Below the pieces are notes generated by a model that saw only the letters and a program-made list of their open reading frames with translations, was not told the DNA's origin and ran no database searches. Below, piece after piece: positions 23,631 through 34,628 of a DNA stretch of 64,000 nt. The position numbers and the translations under genes were made by a program. Position 1 is the first letter of the stretch. Every line of letters begins with the position of its first letter. Origin of the DNA: Trichopria drosophilae (lineage: Eukaryota; Arthropoda; Insecta; Hymenoptera; Diapriidae); assembly GCA_030407085.1 (NCBI GenBank), contig CM059587.1:82039001-82103000 (forward strand). Direction: 5' to 3'.

Positions 23631-24517
23631 TACAGTAAAACCCCTCTTATTTCAACTGGTCATGGTTTTCAACATGGCGCCGACCCCTCTTATTTGAAAT
23701 TTCCCTTACTCTACTTAACGCTTTAATAGTGGATGATAATATCTGATATCTTTTTATTTTTGTTAGACATCGTATATATTTTAGAGTTGAATTATGTAAA
23801 ATTTATATATAATTTATCTGAAAAATGTGTAGAGAATTTTAAATTTGGATAAAAATGTAACGAGATCACAACTCGTGCCTTTATGTGATAAATAAAGACT
23901 GCAACATTTCGCATTTATTTATGGTCATTTATATCTGCATTCGAGTGTAGAAATAAACATTTTAAATTTACATTATGCACTTTATTACATATAATTATGT
24001 ATCAATAATTTTTTGTTTCACAAACAAATACACTGTGATTAAGACCGAAATTAATACGTGAGACAATATTTAACCCAAATTTGCAAATATGATTAATGAA
24101 AGCTTCAAATCACTTCAAATTCAGTACTAAGCTGCTGATATTGGATTTATTTGTTATTTTGTAAATGAAAGACTTAAATTTTTGTGGAGGTCTTGAAATA
24201 CACATCATTAAAAATTGACAACATCCTAACCTTCAAATGTGCACTTTTATTTTACGAAATTAGCAGCTTCTCGAATAATTTGTATGATGTAAATCATGAG
24301 TTTAATGCAAAATTTTAAAGTAATTTGAAATTTCATTACATGTCTACCGACTATACATGTTTGCAATTTTAGGTTAAATGGTATTTACACTGTACAACTT
24401 TGATGGTGTAAACACTGTAAACTGTATCATCGAGATGTTCGAGTGGTAGTGGGGGAAGGCCTGAGGGGAACCGATTCAAATAAGAGGGGTAATTGAAATA
24501 AGAGGATTTCTACTGTA
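23631..24517. mobile_element. Pogo/Tigger-like element, word CTTATTTCAA (family C)
   Basis: TA-flanked. The left end is CAGTAAAACCCCTCTTATTT, and the right end is AATAAGAGGATTTCTACTG. The word TCTTATTTCAAC/TCTTATTTGAAA recurs twice at each end. AACATGGCGCCGACC lies near the left end. At 887 bp it is three times longer than its relatives, and its AT-rich middle has no coding sequence. Its right-hand TA is shared with the next element (24516). Confidence 0.8.
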
Positions 24518-24805
24518 CAGTGGCCCTCCCCTTATTTTAACTTTTCGAGTCAAGGAAGATGGCGGCTTCTTCCCTTATTTTACCACTTCCCCACCACTGG
24601 CAGTATGAGAGAATAAAAACAGAGAGAGGAGATATAGTTGCGTCCTTCTTCACCTGTATGCGCAAACTCAAACAGCAGTCCGCACTCTTTTGAAAATTTT
24701 CAAATGGCGAATGGTGGGGGGACTCACGAGGAGAAGAAGTTAACATAAGGGATGAAAAAAAGTTAAAATAAAGGACGCAGTTAAAATAAAGGGAGAGTCA
24801 TTGTA
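24516..24805. mobile_element. Pogo/Tigger-like MITE, word TTATTTTAAC (family B, copy 1)
   Basis: TA-flanked, with CAGTGGCCCTCCCCTTATTT at the left and AAATAAAGGGAGAGTCATTG at the right. The words TTATTTTAAC/TTATTTTACC and their inverses recur two to three times per end, with GAAGATGGCGGC at 24555. It is nearly identical to 53324-53621. It directly abuts family C, sharing one TA. Confidence 0.88.
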
Positions 24806-25066
24806 CTTGGGTTTACTACGCACAGGTTGTAATGTAATTAATTCTAAAATAATCAGTAGAAAGTATCGGTGGAACCATTTACGGTATGCACTGACAAATA
24901 AATGTACGTTTATATGTAAATTGTTTTGGGTTTGATGTTAATTATTATTTTTTTGTGAAGAGGCACTGATATAAAAATAAATTTATAAAATACATCAATT
25001 TATATTGATTATAGATTATATTACAGTAAATATACAAAATAAATTTAACAAGTTACAATATAACTG

Positions 25067-27639
25067 CTAAAATTTGGAAGGATATTTCCTTTTCTTCTTA
25101 ACGCGTAGAATCGAGGGTTTTGAAGTGTTAATAGTTTCATCAACGTCATCATCATCATCTTGGTCATTAAATAATGGAATTTTTTCTGAAAGTTCCTTTT
25201 CAAACTTTTCTACCATATTTACATCACATTCATCATCATCATCATCATCCGGGAATAACGGGACCTTTTTAACAGGTTCGATATCGTCCAATACAGATTC
25301 TTCCCCCCATATTGCAGTAGCGATTTTAGATTTTCGCTTCTTCTTGGGTTGTGATTTTTTCACTTGATTTTCACGTGGTTTCTTGAGCGGTAATCCTTCA
25401 TCTAAAACTATTTCACCTTTTTCAACAAGATATTCGGCATATTGTTCAGGTACGCTTTTAAATCTATTAATTTTCGCCTTTATTTGTTTCCAAGTCAGCT
25501 GGTAAATATTTTTTCGGTCTCTCGACATTGCCTGCGTAACATTGTTATTATAATATTAATATCACATCTAATATATTGAATAGGTAATTATAATATAGAA
25601 ATCTAAAGTACCTTGAAATCATCGCCATGTTTATCCATCATGTATGTTGCAAAACGCACTTCGCTATTAGGTAACCTAAATAATCGCTGTCGCGGATGTT
25701 TAGCGTCTGCCTCCAAAGTATCTGCAATATATTGTTTGGTGGGCAACTGTGGTTCCGCATTTTCACCTTCAGAATCACTTTCATTACCACGAGATCGTGA
25801 GGCGACTTTTAACATGTCCTTCTTTGCGTTTGGTTTTTTCGAAATCGTATTCGGATCATATACCAACCCCATATTACTCAAATTGTTACGAGTCGATTGT
25901 TTTCCATCCCATGCTTCTTTGATTTGTTTACTATAATATTCCAAAAGAGAAAAATACTGTGAATATATGATTTGAAGTCAAAGCTTTCAGAAGTTTATCA
26001 TTCTTTCATTAATTAAACGCATTTCTTACACATATTTAAACAAATTTCAAAATTAACATTCTATCTTATTTTTCTCGGTATTAAATACATAACCTAACCT
26101 AAACTATAGTTTATAACCTACCCTAACCTAAACTATAGTTTATAACCTAACCTAAACTATAGTTTATAACCTAACCTAAACTACAGTTTATAACCTAACC
26201 TAACCTTACTTATGCCCTGTGAATTGTATAAATACGGCCAATTTCCACCGGTTTTTCACTCTCTTTTTGAAGAGGACCCGAATTAGAGTCGAAACGTCAA
26301 AACATATTGAATTTTATTATTCATTATTTATGATTTTTATTTTTTATTATTATTATTATTTTCATAATAGACTATTATAACACCAAAACTATAAATTTGA
26401 CTACAATATTAGCAATAATACATATAATGTTAATAATAGGTAATACTTTAAAAACTATTATTGTTAACAATAAATGAATGAAATTCCTGAATTTTAGTAC
26501 ACTTTTAAAAAAACAAACAATTATTTTTATATGAAAATAAAAAACTTCGGTTTAGAAATTGAAAACTAAACACTAAATAGTTTAAATTATAAATGAAATA
26601 CACGGAGAATTGAAAATACTAGTGGTTCGTCTTTTCAACACGATTGGTTCGTGTCTGATATTTTTTGTTTTTAGACAATACTGGTGATTAATGTCTAAAC
26701 ACGGGTGACATAAGAAAATTTAACGTTAACGATTTTGCAAGATTTTGTTTAAGTTTTCAAATGTAAAAAAAGTCGATGTTTCGGTAGATTATGTGTCTGT
26801 TTTAGACAGAAAATCGGATGTCTAAAAACCTAACTTAACTAGAATATAAAAGTCAACTACTTTTTGTTTGTTCGGTAATCTATTCTTTTTATTGACGTTT
26901 TAGTTTGTCGTTAGGAATCAAAATTGTAAATAATAACGAATGCAAATATTCACTACAAACAGTTTATAAATATCTAGAACGTACATGATATTAGAAATTG
27001 TATGTACTGCATGGTACGGAAATGTTATTTGACATTTTTTTACAGATATGTTTAATCTTCAAAGCTCTCTTTTTGAAGTTTATGTAATGGAAACGATGTA
27101 TTGCTTTTTATTTTTTTATTTAGAAACTAATACTTTTTATATAATTAACTTTAAATCATTTCAACAATGAATTATAAACTTGGAAGTTTGGAGACTTTTA
27201 GGTTAGAAACTATTTACAAATCTTTTTCATCATTTTAAACATGATTTACATAATGATAATGAACCATGACAATAATAAAATATAAATAATTTCTATTTTT
27301 TTGATACTTAATCTAATAATTTATTTGCCAGAATTGAGTGATAATAATTTACATAGATCGCAGAAGCAAAATTTTATATAAAATTGCTAAACATGTAATC
27401 ATAGACTAAAGACTGGATATAATTAAATTATATCACATTTGGTAGAAATTCAATTGTTCATAATGTTTATGTTTTTAACCTGAAAGTTCATTGTTGAAAT
27501 GAAAGAAAAATTATCATAACAATTTGACATAAACTGACCATTCAATTGTTGGAAGTTTTGTCTGTTTATTTCGTAGACGCTTTCTGTTTACATTGGCTTG
27601 AAACCTCTTCTTGCGTTTTAATTTTCGTACTTTTGTCAT
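25067..27639 (-). CDS. NOP16: Nucleolar protein 16 (60S ribosome assembly)
   Basis: Three coding exons on the minus strand are 27639-27539, 25930-25612 and 25531-25067, with GT-AG introns in phases 2 and 0, giving 294 residues. The N-terminus (MTKVRKLKRKKRFQANVNRK) is the basic NOP16 signature. It is followed by IECKQIKEAWDGKQSTRNNL and MGLVYDPN, then the C-terminal motif (MDKHGDDFKAMSRDRKN, then QLTWKQIKAKINRF). NOP16 acts in the nucleolus in late pre-60S maturation. Vertebrate proteins are about 180 residues. Here the last exon adds a ~100-residue tail, first Lys-rich (KKSQPKKKRKSK), then two acidic runs (DDDDDD, DDDDD), and ending in KKKRKYPSKF. Intron 1 is 1.6 kb and contains a minisatellite. 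The first exon is short enough to be missed easily, but its frame and splice phase fit exactly. Confidence 0.93.
26089..26206 (+). repeat. Minisatellite ATAACCTAACCTAAACTATAGTTT
   Basis: About four to five copies of a ~24-bp unit built from AACCTAACCTAAACTATAG plus TTTAT occur in intron 1 of NOP16. CCTAA runs recall the insect TTAGG telomere repeat, but the interspersed ACTATAGTTT palindrome shows a distinct minisatellite. Confidence 0.85.
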
Positions 27640-27747
27640 GGTAAAACTTCACTCGTGCACAACAATAACAAAAAGCACACTTTTATAAGTCCGGCGACAG
27701 CAACAGGATCTCCGGAAGTCAACGACGACTGTTGCGCCACCTACAAG

Positions 27748-27755
27748 TATCGATA
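27748..27755. promoter_or_regulatory. DRE-like site TATCGATA (proximal)
   Basis: This is a perfect TATCGATA palindrome about 109 bp upstream of the NOP16 start codon. In Drosophila, this motif is the binding site of DREF in housekeeping promoters. Use in this species is inferred. Confidence 0.55.
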
Positions 27756-27781
27756 TAAAATATTCGAATCGATTGTATATG

Positions 27782-27789
27782 TATCGATA
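27782..27789. promoter_or_regulatory. DRE-like site TATCGATA (distal)
   Basis: This is a second perfect TATCGATA, 34 bp from the first, at about -143 from the NOP16 ATG. The pairing strengthens the reading as a housekeeping promoter. The first exon is preceded by no TATA box. Confidence 0.55.
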
Positions 27790-28584
27790 TCGTGGTACAT
27801 TTCCTGTTTCAGCTCGATCAGTTTCATTTCAGTCTTTTTCATCTTTACAATGTATGTACCTTGCATTTCGTTTAGTGTTTGTATGCGAATTTATGTAAAT
27901 CATTCATAATTAAAAAGTTGCATACGGTTTAGAACAAAATAAGTCGGGTTCTTTCCTATTTGTCCGCTATAGTGTTCTTTCTTACAGCGGTAATTAAACC
28001 AACAAAGAAAAAGAATAAGATCGAATTCAGAAATTATATTCCATTCCAGTTTCTCGATATTTCGAATTGAGAAACGTCACAACCCAATTCGAAGTTCATC
28101 GATTTAATACATTCATATAGAAAAATTCGTTGGGTTTTATGATGTATATTTGTTATTACAAAGAAAGAAGAAAAACAAATCTTATGTCCATAACAGGAAT
28201 TGTTTACCTTATTTATATTATTATTACTTAGTGCCGGTGAAATGTATTTTTAGTTTGTGTTATCATGTAAAAACTCTGTTGGTCAATGTTTTTTAGGTTA
28301 TGTTTATGTTCTATTCACGTATTATATCGGATTAGAATGTAAAGATTTCAAAGAAAATGACAAGAAAAGAAAACGTATTCAATTCGTTTTAATTCTTTTT
28401 GATTTGTTAAGAATGCACATAACCTAAAAGAAATAATTAGATCAATTCATCAGACGATATGAATTTAAAAATTAAGGAAGTTGGCCGAACTTGTAGGATT
28501 GTTATAACAAATATATAACGTATACGTATAATATCGTGGAAATACCGCTTAATATTAATGTAAAACCCACATTGTAAATAAATA
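27790..28584. other. Upstream flank of NOP16
   Basis: AT-rich DNA with no coding signal, RNA gene or clear repeat. Confidence 0.35.
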
Positions 28585-29041
28585 TACAGGGCCTACCAAA
28601 AGTCTGGAAACATCTAAATATCTCGAAAACAATGTTTTCGATAAAAGTTGTAAGGTTTAAAAAGACGCATTTAACGCAACTAGTCATTTGACCATGGATC
28701 ACCTTGTCAAGGTCAGGTCAAGGTCAACTTCATTTTTCAAACGGAATCCCATATTTTTTATTACAGATTCTTGTAGATAACGTCGAGACGTTTTCAAAAC
28801 GCATATTATGAGCTCTTTTTCGATGAGACTTGCCTGAATTATGAGCCCTCAAAGTTTAAACACCGCCGGCATTAGCGTTATCCAAGATGCACCGCGTGGT
28901 TGCTCGGTCGGATTTACATGTCTTGGGAGTGCTTTGTTCAGATAGCATTTTTTTGTTCAAAAAACATTTTTTTCTAAAATGCATTGTTTTCGAGATATTT
29001 AGGTGTTTCCAGACTTTTGGTCTCATTCCAGACACCCGGTA
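28585..29041. mobile_element. 457-bp MITE related to the 75-3125 element
   Basis: TA edges. The left end is CAGGGCCTACCAAAAGTCTG, and the right end (reverse complement) carries ACCAAAAGTCTGGAAACACC. Both continue as CTAAATATCTCGAAAACAATG (21 nt; exact in shorter pieces). The right tip has an extra ~11 bp. The interior shares AAGGTCAAGGTCAACTT, CGGAATCCCATATTTTTTA and TCGATGAGACT with the large transposon at the window start, so it is probably its short, non-coding derivative. Confidence 0.75.
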
Positions 29042-30518
29042 TGTAAATGCTATGTTAACATTTAAAAGAAAAAGAATATCACGAATACAAAATTACTGCT
29101 ATATTCAACTCATGTTGTGATATATGTTTAAACATTCGAAATAAATCCATTGATAAATTTTCTAACAAATATGAAATTGGAGAAGGAATATAATTAATTA
29201 TTTGATTAAGTTTTTCTTAGAACGAACCATTTCTTGTTATATATTTTAATAGGTTACAATGGAAGAGCGAATCCCTGCCAAAAATATGAGCGTCCATTAA
29301 GAGTTCATAAAGTGTGAAATTGAAGTTTTGGGAAACGCGCAAGGAACATGAATTCCGCTTCCAGAAAAGTTCGATAGGAGTACTTAACGCTTGAATATGC
29401 GCTTTTTAAGAGTTCAACGTTTTGCATTTTGCCCTGTGCGCCAGGACGAACATACTCGTCCAAACTACATTGCTCCCTTATGGGAAAAGAAAAACTGGTG
29501 CACAGGAGGGTTAACATGCAAAAAAAAAATACTTACCTTGGAAATATTTTTATTTTTTCAATATTTTTTTCCACATTTTATATAAGAAATAATTTTTATT
29601 GATTTTTTTATGGAATTTAATTTTGTTAAAGATAGATTAATTATCTTTAAATAAGGTGTTCTCATTCGGTCACCTATCCAGTCGTAAGCAAAGGCATGCG
29701 ACGCTTAACATAAAACAGACTGCGCGGGACGCCAACCACTGATCTAACACCGGAAATCAATTTCTAAGACATAATATGATAATCGTGTTACACCTGTTTT
29801 CTAATAATAATGTTCGTTGATAAGTAATAAAAATTGATTGATATTCCTCCTTTAAATAAATAAAACTATAAAATTATATTCATTTGAGTCTACATTATAA
29901 TTCTTTGATTGAAATCAAATTTGTAGGTTAGATTGAGTGTGTAAATATGACATGAATTGAATGTATAGGATTAAATTTAAATTCTGAATTCTTCTATAAA
30001 TATTTAATTGTAGCTCACGTTTTATTTGAAGAATAGAAAGAATAGAAAGAATACAAATAAATTCCTATTTTGAACTCTTTTCAGTACATTTCAATACTTT
30101 TAGGTGGTTAAGAAACCTAATTAAATGACGTGAAATTTCGTATTCTTTTTAATGCATTTGCGTTTGCAGGGGTTGAAAAGTTGTGATAAAAAATCCAGCG
30201 GGCGGAAAAATGCTGGATTAACCCTTTACACATGCGCACTAGCGAAATTACACTACCCAGTGGCAATCGACGAATTACCGATTACTTTATCGACACCACA
30301 GCAGGGGGTTTGTGTACAGGTGTCGTCGGGTATCTCCGTCCGCAAGGAAGAGCGATTGGTCGACGAGCCCGAACTCGAAGGGGAGCGATGCTTTTGAATA
30401 TGCCACCCTCTCATGGATTTTGAGAATTGACGACCTCACGGACCCGATCGTTTGGTTGATCCGTTACCATCGAATGCCTGTTCGTTAAACGACTTGAGAT
30501 ACTGTATCCGCGTCTATT
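29042..30518. other. Unassigned intergenic DNA
   Basis: I see no gene. A short GAATAGAAA tandem occurs at 30030-30055. TTAACCC strings at 29511 (reverse) and 30217 resemble piggyBac-type tips, but no partners were found. Confidence 0.35.
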
Positions 30519-30762
30519 CCCAGATAGCATTTATGGTAGCGTCTTTTTTAATGCTAAACCGATTTTACCGTGCCGTCACCAAGATGTCATAAATCCGTCA
30601 TCAATGACATGTATTTTTTCGGACGTCTTAACCGTGTCCTAGACGCTCTTAAGCCGTCTGCAAAAAGACATATCATTTATGACGGGCGTATGACGTCTTG
30701 GTGACGGCACAGCAACATCGGTTTGACATAAAACAAAGACGCTACCATAAATGCTATCTGGG
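30519..30762. mobile_element. MITE with CCCAGATAGC ends
   Basis: Inverted ends CCCAGATAGCATTTATGGTA continue to AGCGTCTTT on both sides (28-bp match). The inner pair CCGTCACCAAGATGTCATAA and TTGGTGACGGCAC is also inverted. It shares its first eight bases with the elements ending at 49965, 50840 and 51458, but not the interior. Confidence 0.85.
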
Positions 30763-31976
30763 GTTACTTCGGGCCTTAAAGCTTCACCTCAGTACAGCAC
30801 AAAATCTGTAGTAACATTTTATATAGGGTATCTCATGAAACGAGATAGTATGTAATTTTAATACGGATATTGTGTTTTTTCGAATGACCGTGATCTACTA
30901 ATAATTGTTAATCGTTATTTTTAATTTGTAAGCGAAGAAAGTTGCATAACTTAAAAACAATATCTTGTTAAAAGTTTACGACAATGAGGAATATAGAAAT
31001 ACAAACTCATATTTGAAAGGGTATTCATATGTAAGAAATAAAGACAAAATTACGTTTGGTACTATCAAATGATCTTAATAGAAAGATAGAGAGAACAAGG
31101 TAATTCCGATCTACCTAAGCAAAATTGATTTTAAGTAAAATTTTCAAAGTATATTTAATAAATTAAATTTTATATGGTAATAAGACCGTTTCCTTCCTAT
31201 ATTTTAAAATGTTAAAAATAACGCGTTGGTTGGAATTACCAACCGTTTTCAAGATCCCAAAAACAGTCTGCTATTTACAACTAAAATGAAATTTAACGCA
31301 TCGGCATTATATAAAAAGTTTCGTTTTATGTCTGTAAGAGTATATTTTGTAAGTTATTTAACAAGTATAATTTGTCGTCTTCCTAACACCATCCTCTTTT
31401 CTACTCTCAAAAGATTCCGTAATTTTTGTCCAGGTTCCCCCTTCCAGGAGCACCATAAGAGAAATTACTAGACAGCAATTACAGAGAGAGGGCTGTATAG
31501 CTGAAAGTATGATTAAAATGAGCGAAGCTCGGAATTACCCCGCAAGTTTCTTCCAAAAATATTATAAAACATAAACCTAACCAATACTCATATCCAAATA
31601 TAATGAAAAGTTTATTATATGCGGAATATCATAGAATTTATCAGTACTTCAGAAAATTTTTCAATATCATTATATGGCAGCTGTTTATACGCGAGATAAT
31701 GTTAAGGTTGTAATTACCCTAGAGCATAGAGATCGTAATGACCCGGTTACCCCTATTTTAACTACTTCCATGCGTTTTTCGTATTACGATTACCGGCGTT
31801 TAATTTCGTATTAATGTTTGCCAATTTAATCTTACTCTTACCATTTACGAGAAAGTTTGGGTATGAAAATAGATGCGAATCTAACGTGACTCATCACTTG
31901 ATGCGCCACCACACGGAGCGCAGGGAGGTTCGAATATGTCACTTTCTGTGCATGTATGAAGAAGAATATCATCTGT
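30763..31976. other. Unassigned intergenic DNA
   Basis: I see no gene or complete repeat. The sequence is AT-rich. Confidence 0.35.
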
Positions 31977-32486
31977 TACACGGAAAGAAGCAGAGAGTAC
32001 TGAGTGCTCTCTGGAAAGCACTGGTTACTGCACGGCCGTCTACGACTCTTCCGTTTTCTATCTTTCGGGCTCGCTTGTGCTTAAACTATACGTTTTAGAA
32101 TAGGGCTCTCCGGGACTTTTTTATAGGAAATTCCCTCCTCTACAAAAAAGGTCTAGTGAATTTTTGTCGTATCTTGCACTGTTTTTGATACGGAAGCGAT
32201 AGAATGAAAAACAACCAATTTTCAGAATATGGCGGCGGACGTCGAAATCTTTGGTTTTCATTCCATCGCTTCCGTATCGAAAACGGTGCAAGATGCGGCA
32301 AAAATTCACTATACCTTTTTTGTAGAGGAGGAAATTTGCTACAAAAAAGTCCCGGAGAACCGTATCCTATAATGTATAGTTTAGGCACAAGCGAGCCCGA
32401 AAGATAAGAAACGGAAGAATCGTAGACGGCCGGACAGAAGCCAGTTCTTTCCAGAGAGTACTCAGTACTCTGCTTCTTTCCGTGTA
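31977..32486. mobile_element. Foldback element, CACGGAAAGAA ends (510 bp)
   Basis: TA edges with CACGGAAAGAAGCAGAGAGT, inverted at the right (ACTCTGCTTCTTTCCGTG). The arms pair almost throughout: the outer part (CAGAGAGTACTGAGTGCTC..), a middle GGGCTCGCTTGTGC, and the inner core CCTCCTCTACAAAAAAGG..GATACGGAAGCGATAGAATG. The loop has GAATATGGCGGCGGAC. The termini and core match 57481-58163, but the outer arms do not. Confidence 0.85.
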
Positions 32487-32599
32487 CATCCGTTATTGGG
32501 ATCTGTCATTTTGAGTGGCGCCCCGCTGGTGTCAAAAATTAGAAGTACTCGAAGCTTGACGTCGTGCATATGATTGGTAGGAAACGTCTGGGACAGGAG

Positions 32600-32866
32600 T
32601 ACTGTAAAACCCCTCTTACTTGAACAGGATCGAGCCACCATTTCCCCTCCGACCCTGTTTATTTGAACGCTTACAGTTGTCCCCACTTCTCGCGCAATAC
32701 ACCCGTCCGGCGTGAGTAGCGCACGCGCATTGGAATTTGCATCCGCGTAAGAGCGAGTTGTGGGGGTAAGGGGAAGTAGAAATCGTTCAAAAAAACGAGG
32801 CTATTTTGTTCAAATAGACGGGGTGTTCAAGAAAACGAGTGTTCAATTAAGAGGGGTTTTACTGTA
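32600..32866. mobile_element. Pogo/Tigger-like MITE, word TTATTTGAAC (family D)
   Basis: TA edges with CTGTAAAACCCCTCTTACTT at the left (first bases decayed from CAGT) and AATTAAGAGGGGTTTTACTG at the right. TTACTTGAAC/TTATTTGAAC and their inverses (GTTCAAATA, GTTCAAG, GTTCAATTA) recur two to four times per end. The core contains GCGCACGCGCATTGG. A GCCACCATTTC box lies near the left end. Confidence 0.82.
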
Positions 32867-33233
32867 CTAAATTCAAGCTCTTCGTCGCCATATTGGTTAT
32901 CTATATCTATTGACTCCGTCCCCATGTCAGGTCCCAATTGCGTTTGAAATCGCATTAAGTCTCGTATACTGAAATTAACTTTCAGTATACCATTATCTTC
33001 GAATGGATGCTTCCGTATAGAATCGCATGCATCATACAGTATCGTATGATTTCGGATGAGATTATATTCTCGAGATTTAAGAGGTGTATAAAAACGTAAA
33101 CTTCATATTCATTTTCGTACCAATCAATGTGAAAGGCAAAAAAATGGCATGTAAAATTTTCATTCTGCATGCGATCCCGTTTGTTGACATTTAAATTTGA
33201 AATCTGAACCAAACATAACAAGAACACTCTTCG

Positions 33234-33478
33234 TACACGGAGAGAAATTTCTAGCGATTATAGTATGGAACTCTTATCGACGCATCCCACGCCGGCACCC
33301 ACCGTGAAATCCGGTGAGTCTTATGGAAATACAGTATGCGTCTACGGTAGAAAACGTTGTCAATCTCTGCGGCCGCGGCAAAAGACTATAAAAAAAAACG
33401 AATCTCGTAAGTGAAAGTCTGAGTCTTTTCGGGCGAAGGTGACCCACGGTATAAATATTAGAAATTTCTCTCCGTGTA
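33234..33478. mobile_element. Foldback-family MITE, CACGGAGAGAAATTTCTA ends
   Basis: TA edges with an 18-bp perfect inverted repeat, CACGGAGAGAAATTTCTA. Its interior differs from the two larger CACGGA elements. The right-hand GAAGGTGACCCACGGTATAAA recurs in degraded form at 4789-4815. Confidence 0.85.
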
Positions 33479-34628
33479 CTCTGACTCCGAGCTTCCTGCG
33501 CAGATATCACAAAGCGGTATATTTTGAGTCCTGAGTCCAATTAATTCTGAAATGTCCCGAGTATCCATTGAGTCCTGATAATCACTTCGCCGACTTTTAC
33601 GGTCTATCTGATCTGCCACCAACAGCCCCTTCATCACTAAAGAATGTCCGGGAACTCCAATGGGTTGAATTAACCTAGGACCCCGACCTTTAAACTTCAC
33701 ATGGAAGCTTTCACACAAATCCTAGTTGACGCCGCTTATCCGCTCTGCGATCTTTTCTCTTCATGTGAATCCATTTGAAGAGGACACTAGGAGACTTCAG
33801 ACTATATTAACGTATTGATCATCCAACCAAATTATGTCGAATTTGATCAGTCGGTTTCGAGTAACATTTCCTGCTGCATTTTGACGCGTTAAAGTAATTT
33901 AATTCTTCTCTTCCGGTTCTCTGTTGTAAGACCGGACAGGAAGAAATCAAAGGTACTTAGGTGTAATATAGGGTTAAATGAACTAACAAAAAAATGTACA
34001 AGAATTGCATAGGTTGTAATTTATTATTAACCTATAACTTGTTGTATTCAACTTTATAAATCTGCATAAGAATTACTGTACAATGATATTAATCGTATAC
34101 CTAATTATTATAATTAGATTCATCGATTGAGAGCGTTACAAAGGTGTCTCAAATGTGAAGTAGCTTATATAAAAGCACCTGTCTAATAGTAATGAATATT
34201 TTGTATTCGCAACGGGACGTAACGAGCCGTACTAAAATGAACTAAAAAATCCAAAATCTCAAATACAAATATATAAATGTTTAGATTTGTTCGCCGTTAT
34301 CCATTCTGATGTTATAAAAATGTACGAATGAAATAAATTTTGTATTAAAGACTTAACGCATCCTAAAAGTCACGTCTTAATTCAAACGGTTTTACAAATA
34401 TGCTCTGTTCTAATTTAATTGTCTAATATAAACATACTTTACAAAAGTTGCACGAATCGGGCCAGTTCATTTTACATCCTCCTGGAACAAACAGAATTAT
34501 CTTTGCTTAGCATATTCATAAATACTTTCTTCTTTTCCTGTTCCATTATCATGTGGATAAATTAATTGATAACAAAATGTTAATAAAACACAGTTTTTAA
34601 ATATTGAAATCTTACCTTAAAAATGTAT
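33479..34628. other. 3' flank of the zinc-finger gene
   Basis: No coding signal. A splice-donor-like AAG|GTAAGA (minus strand, about 34608-34617) lies just after the zinc-finger stop codon and would open a 3' UTR intron running into this stretch. Confidence 0.35.

Noticed and set aside
26089..26206. Telomere
   Set aside because: The unit is interrupted by ACTATAGTTT and lies inside a gene intron, so it is a minisatellite.
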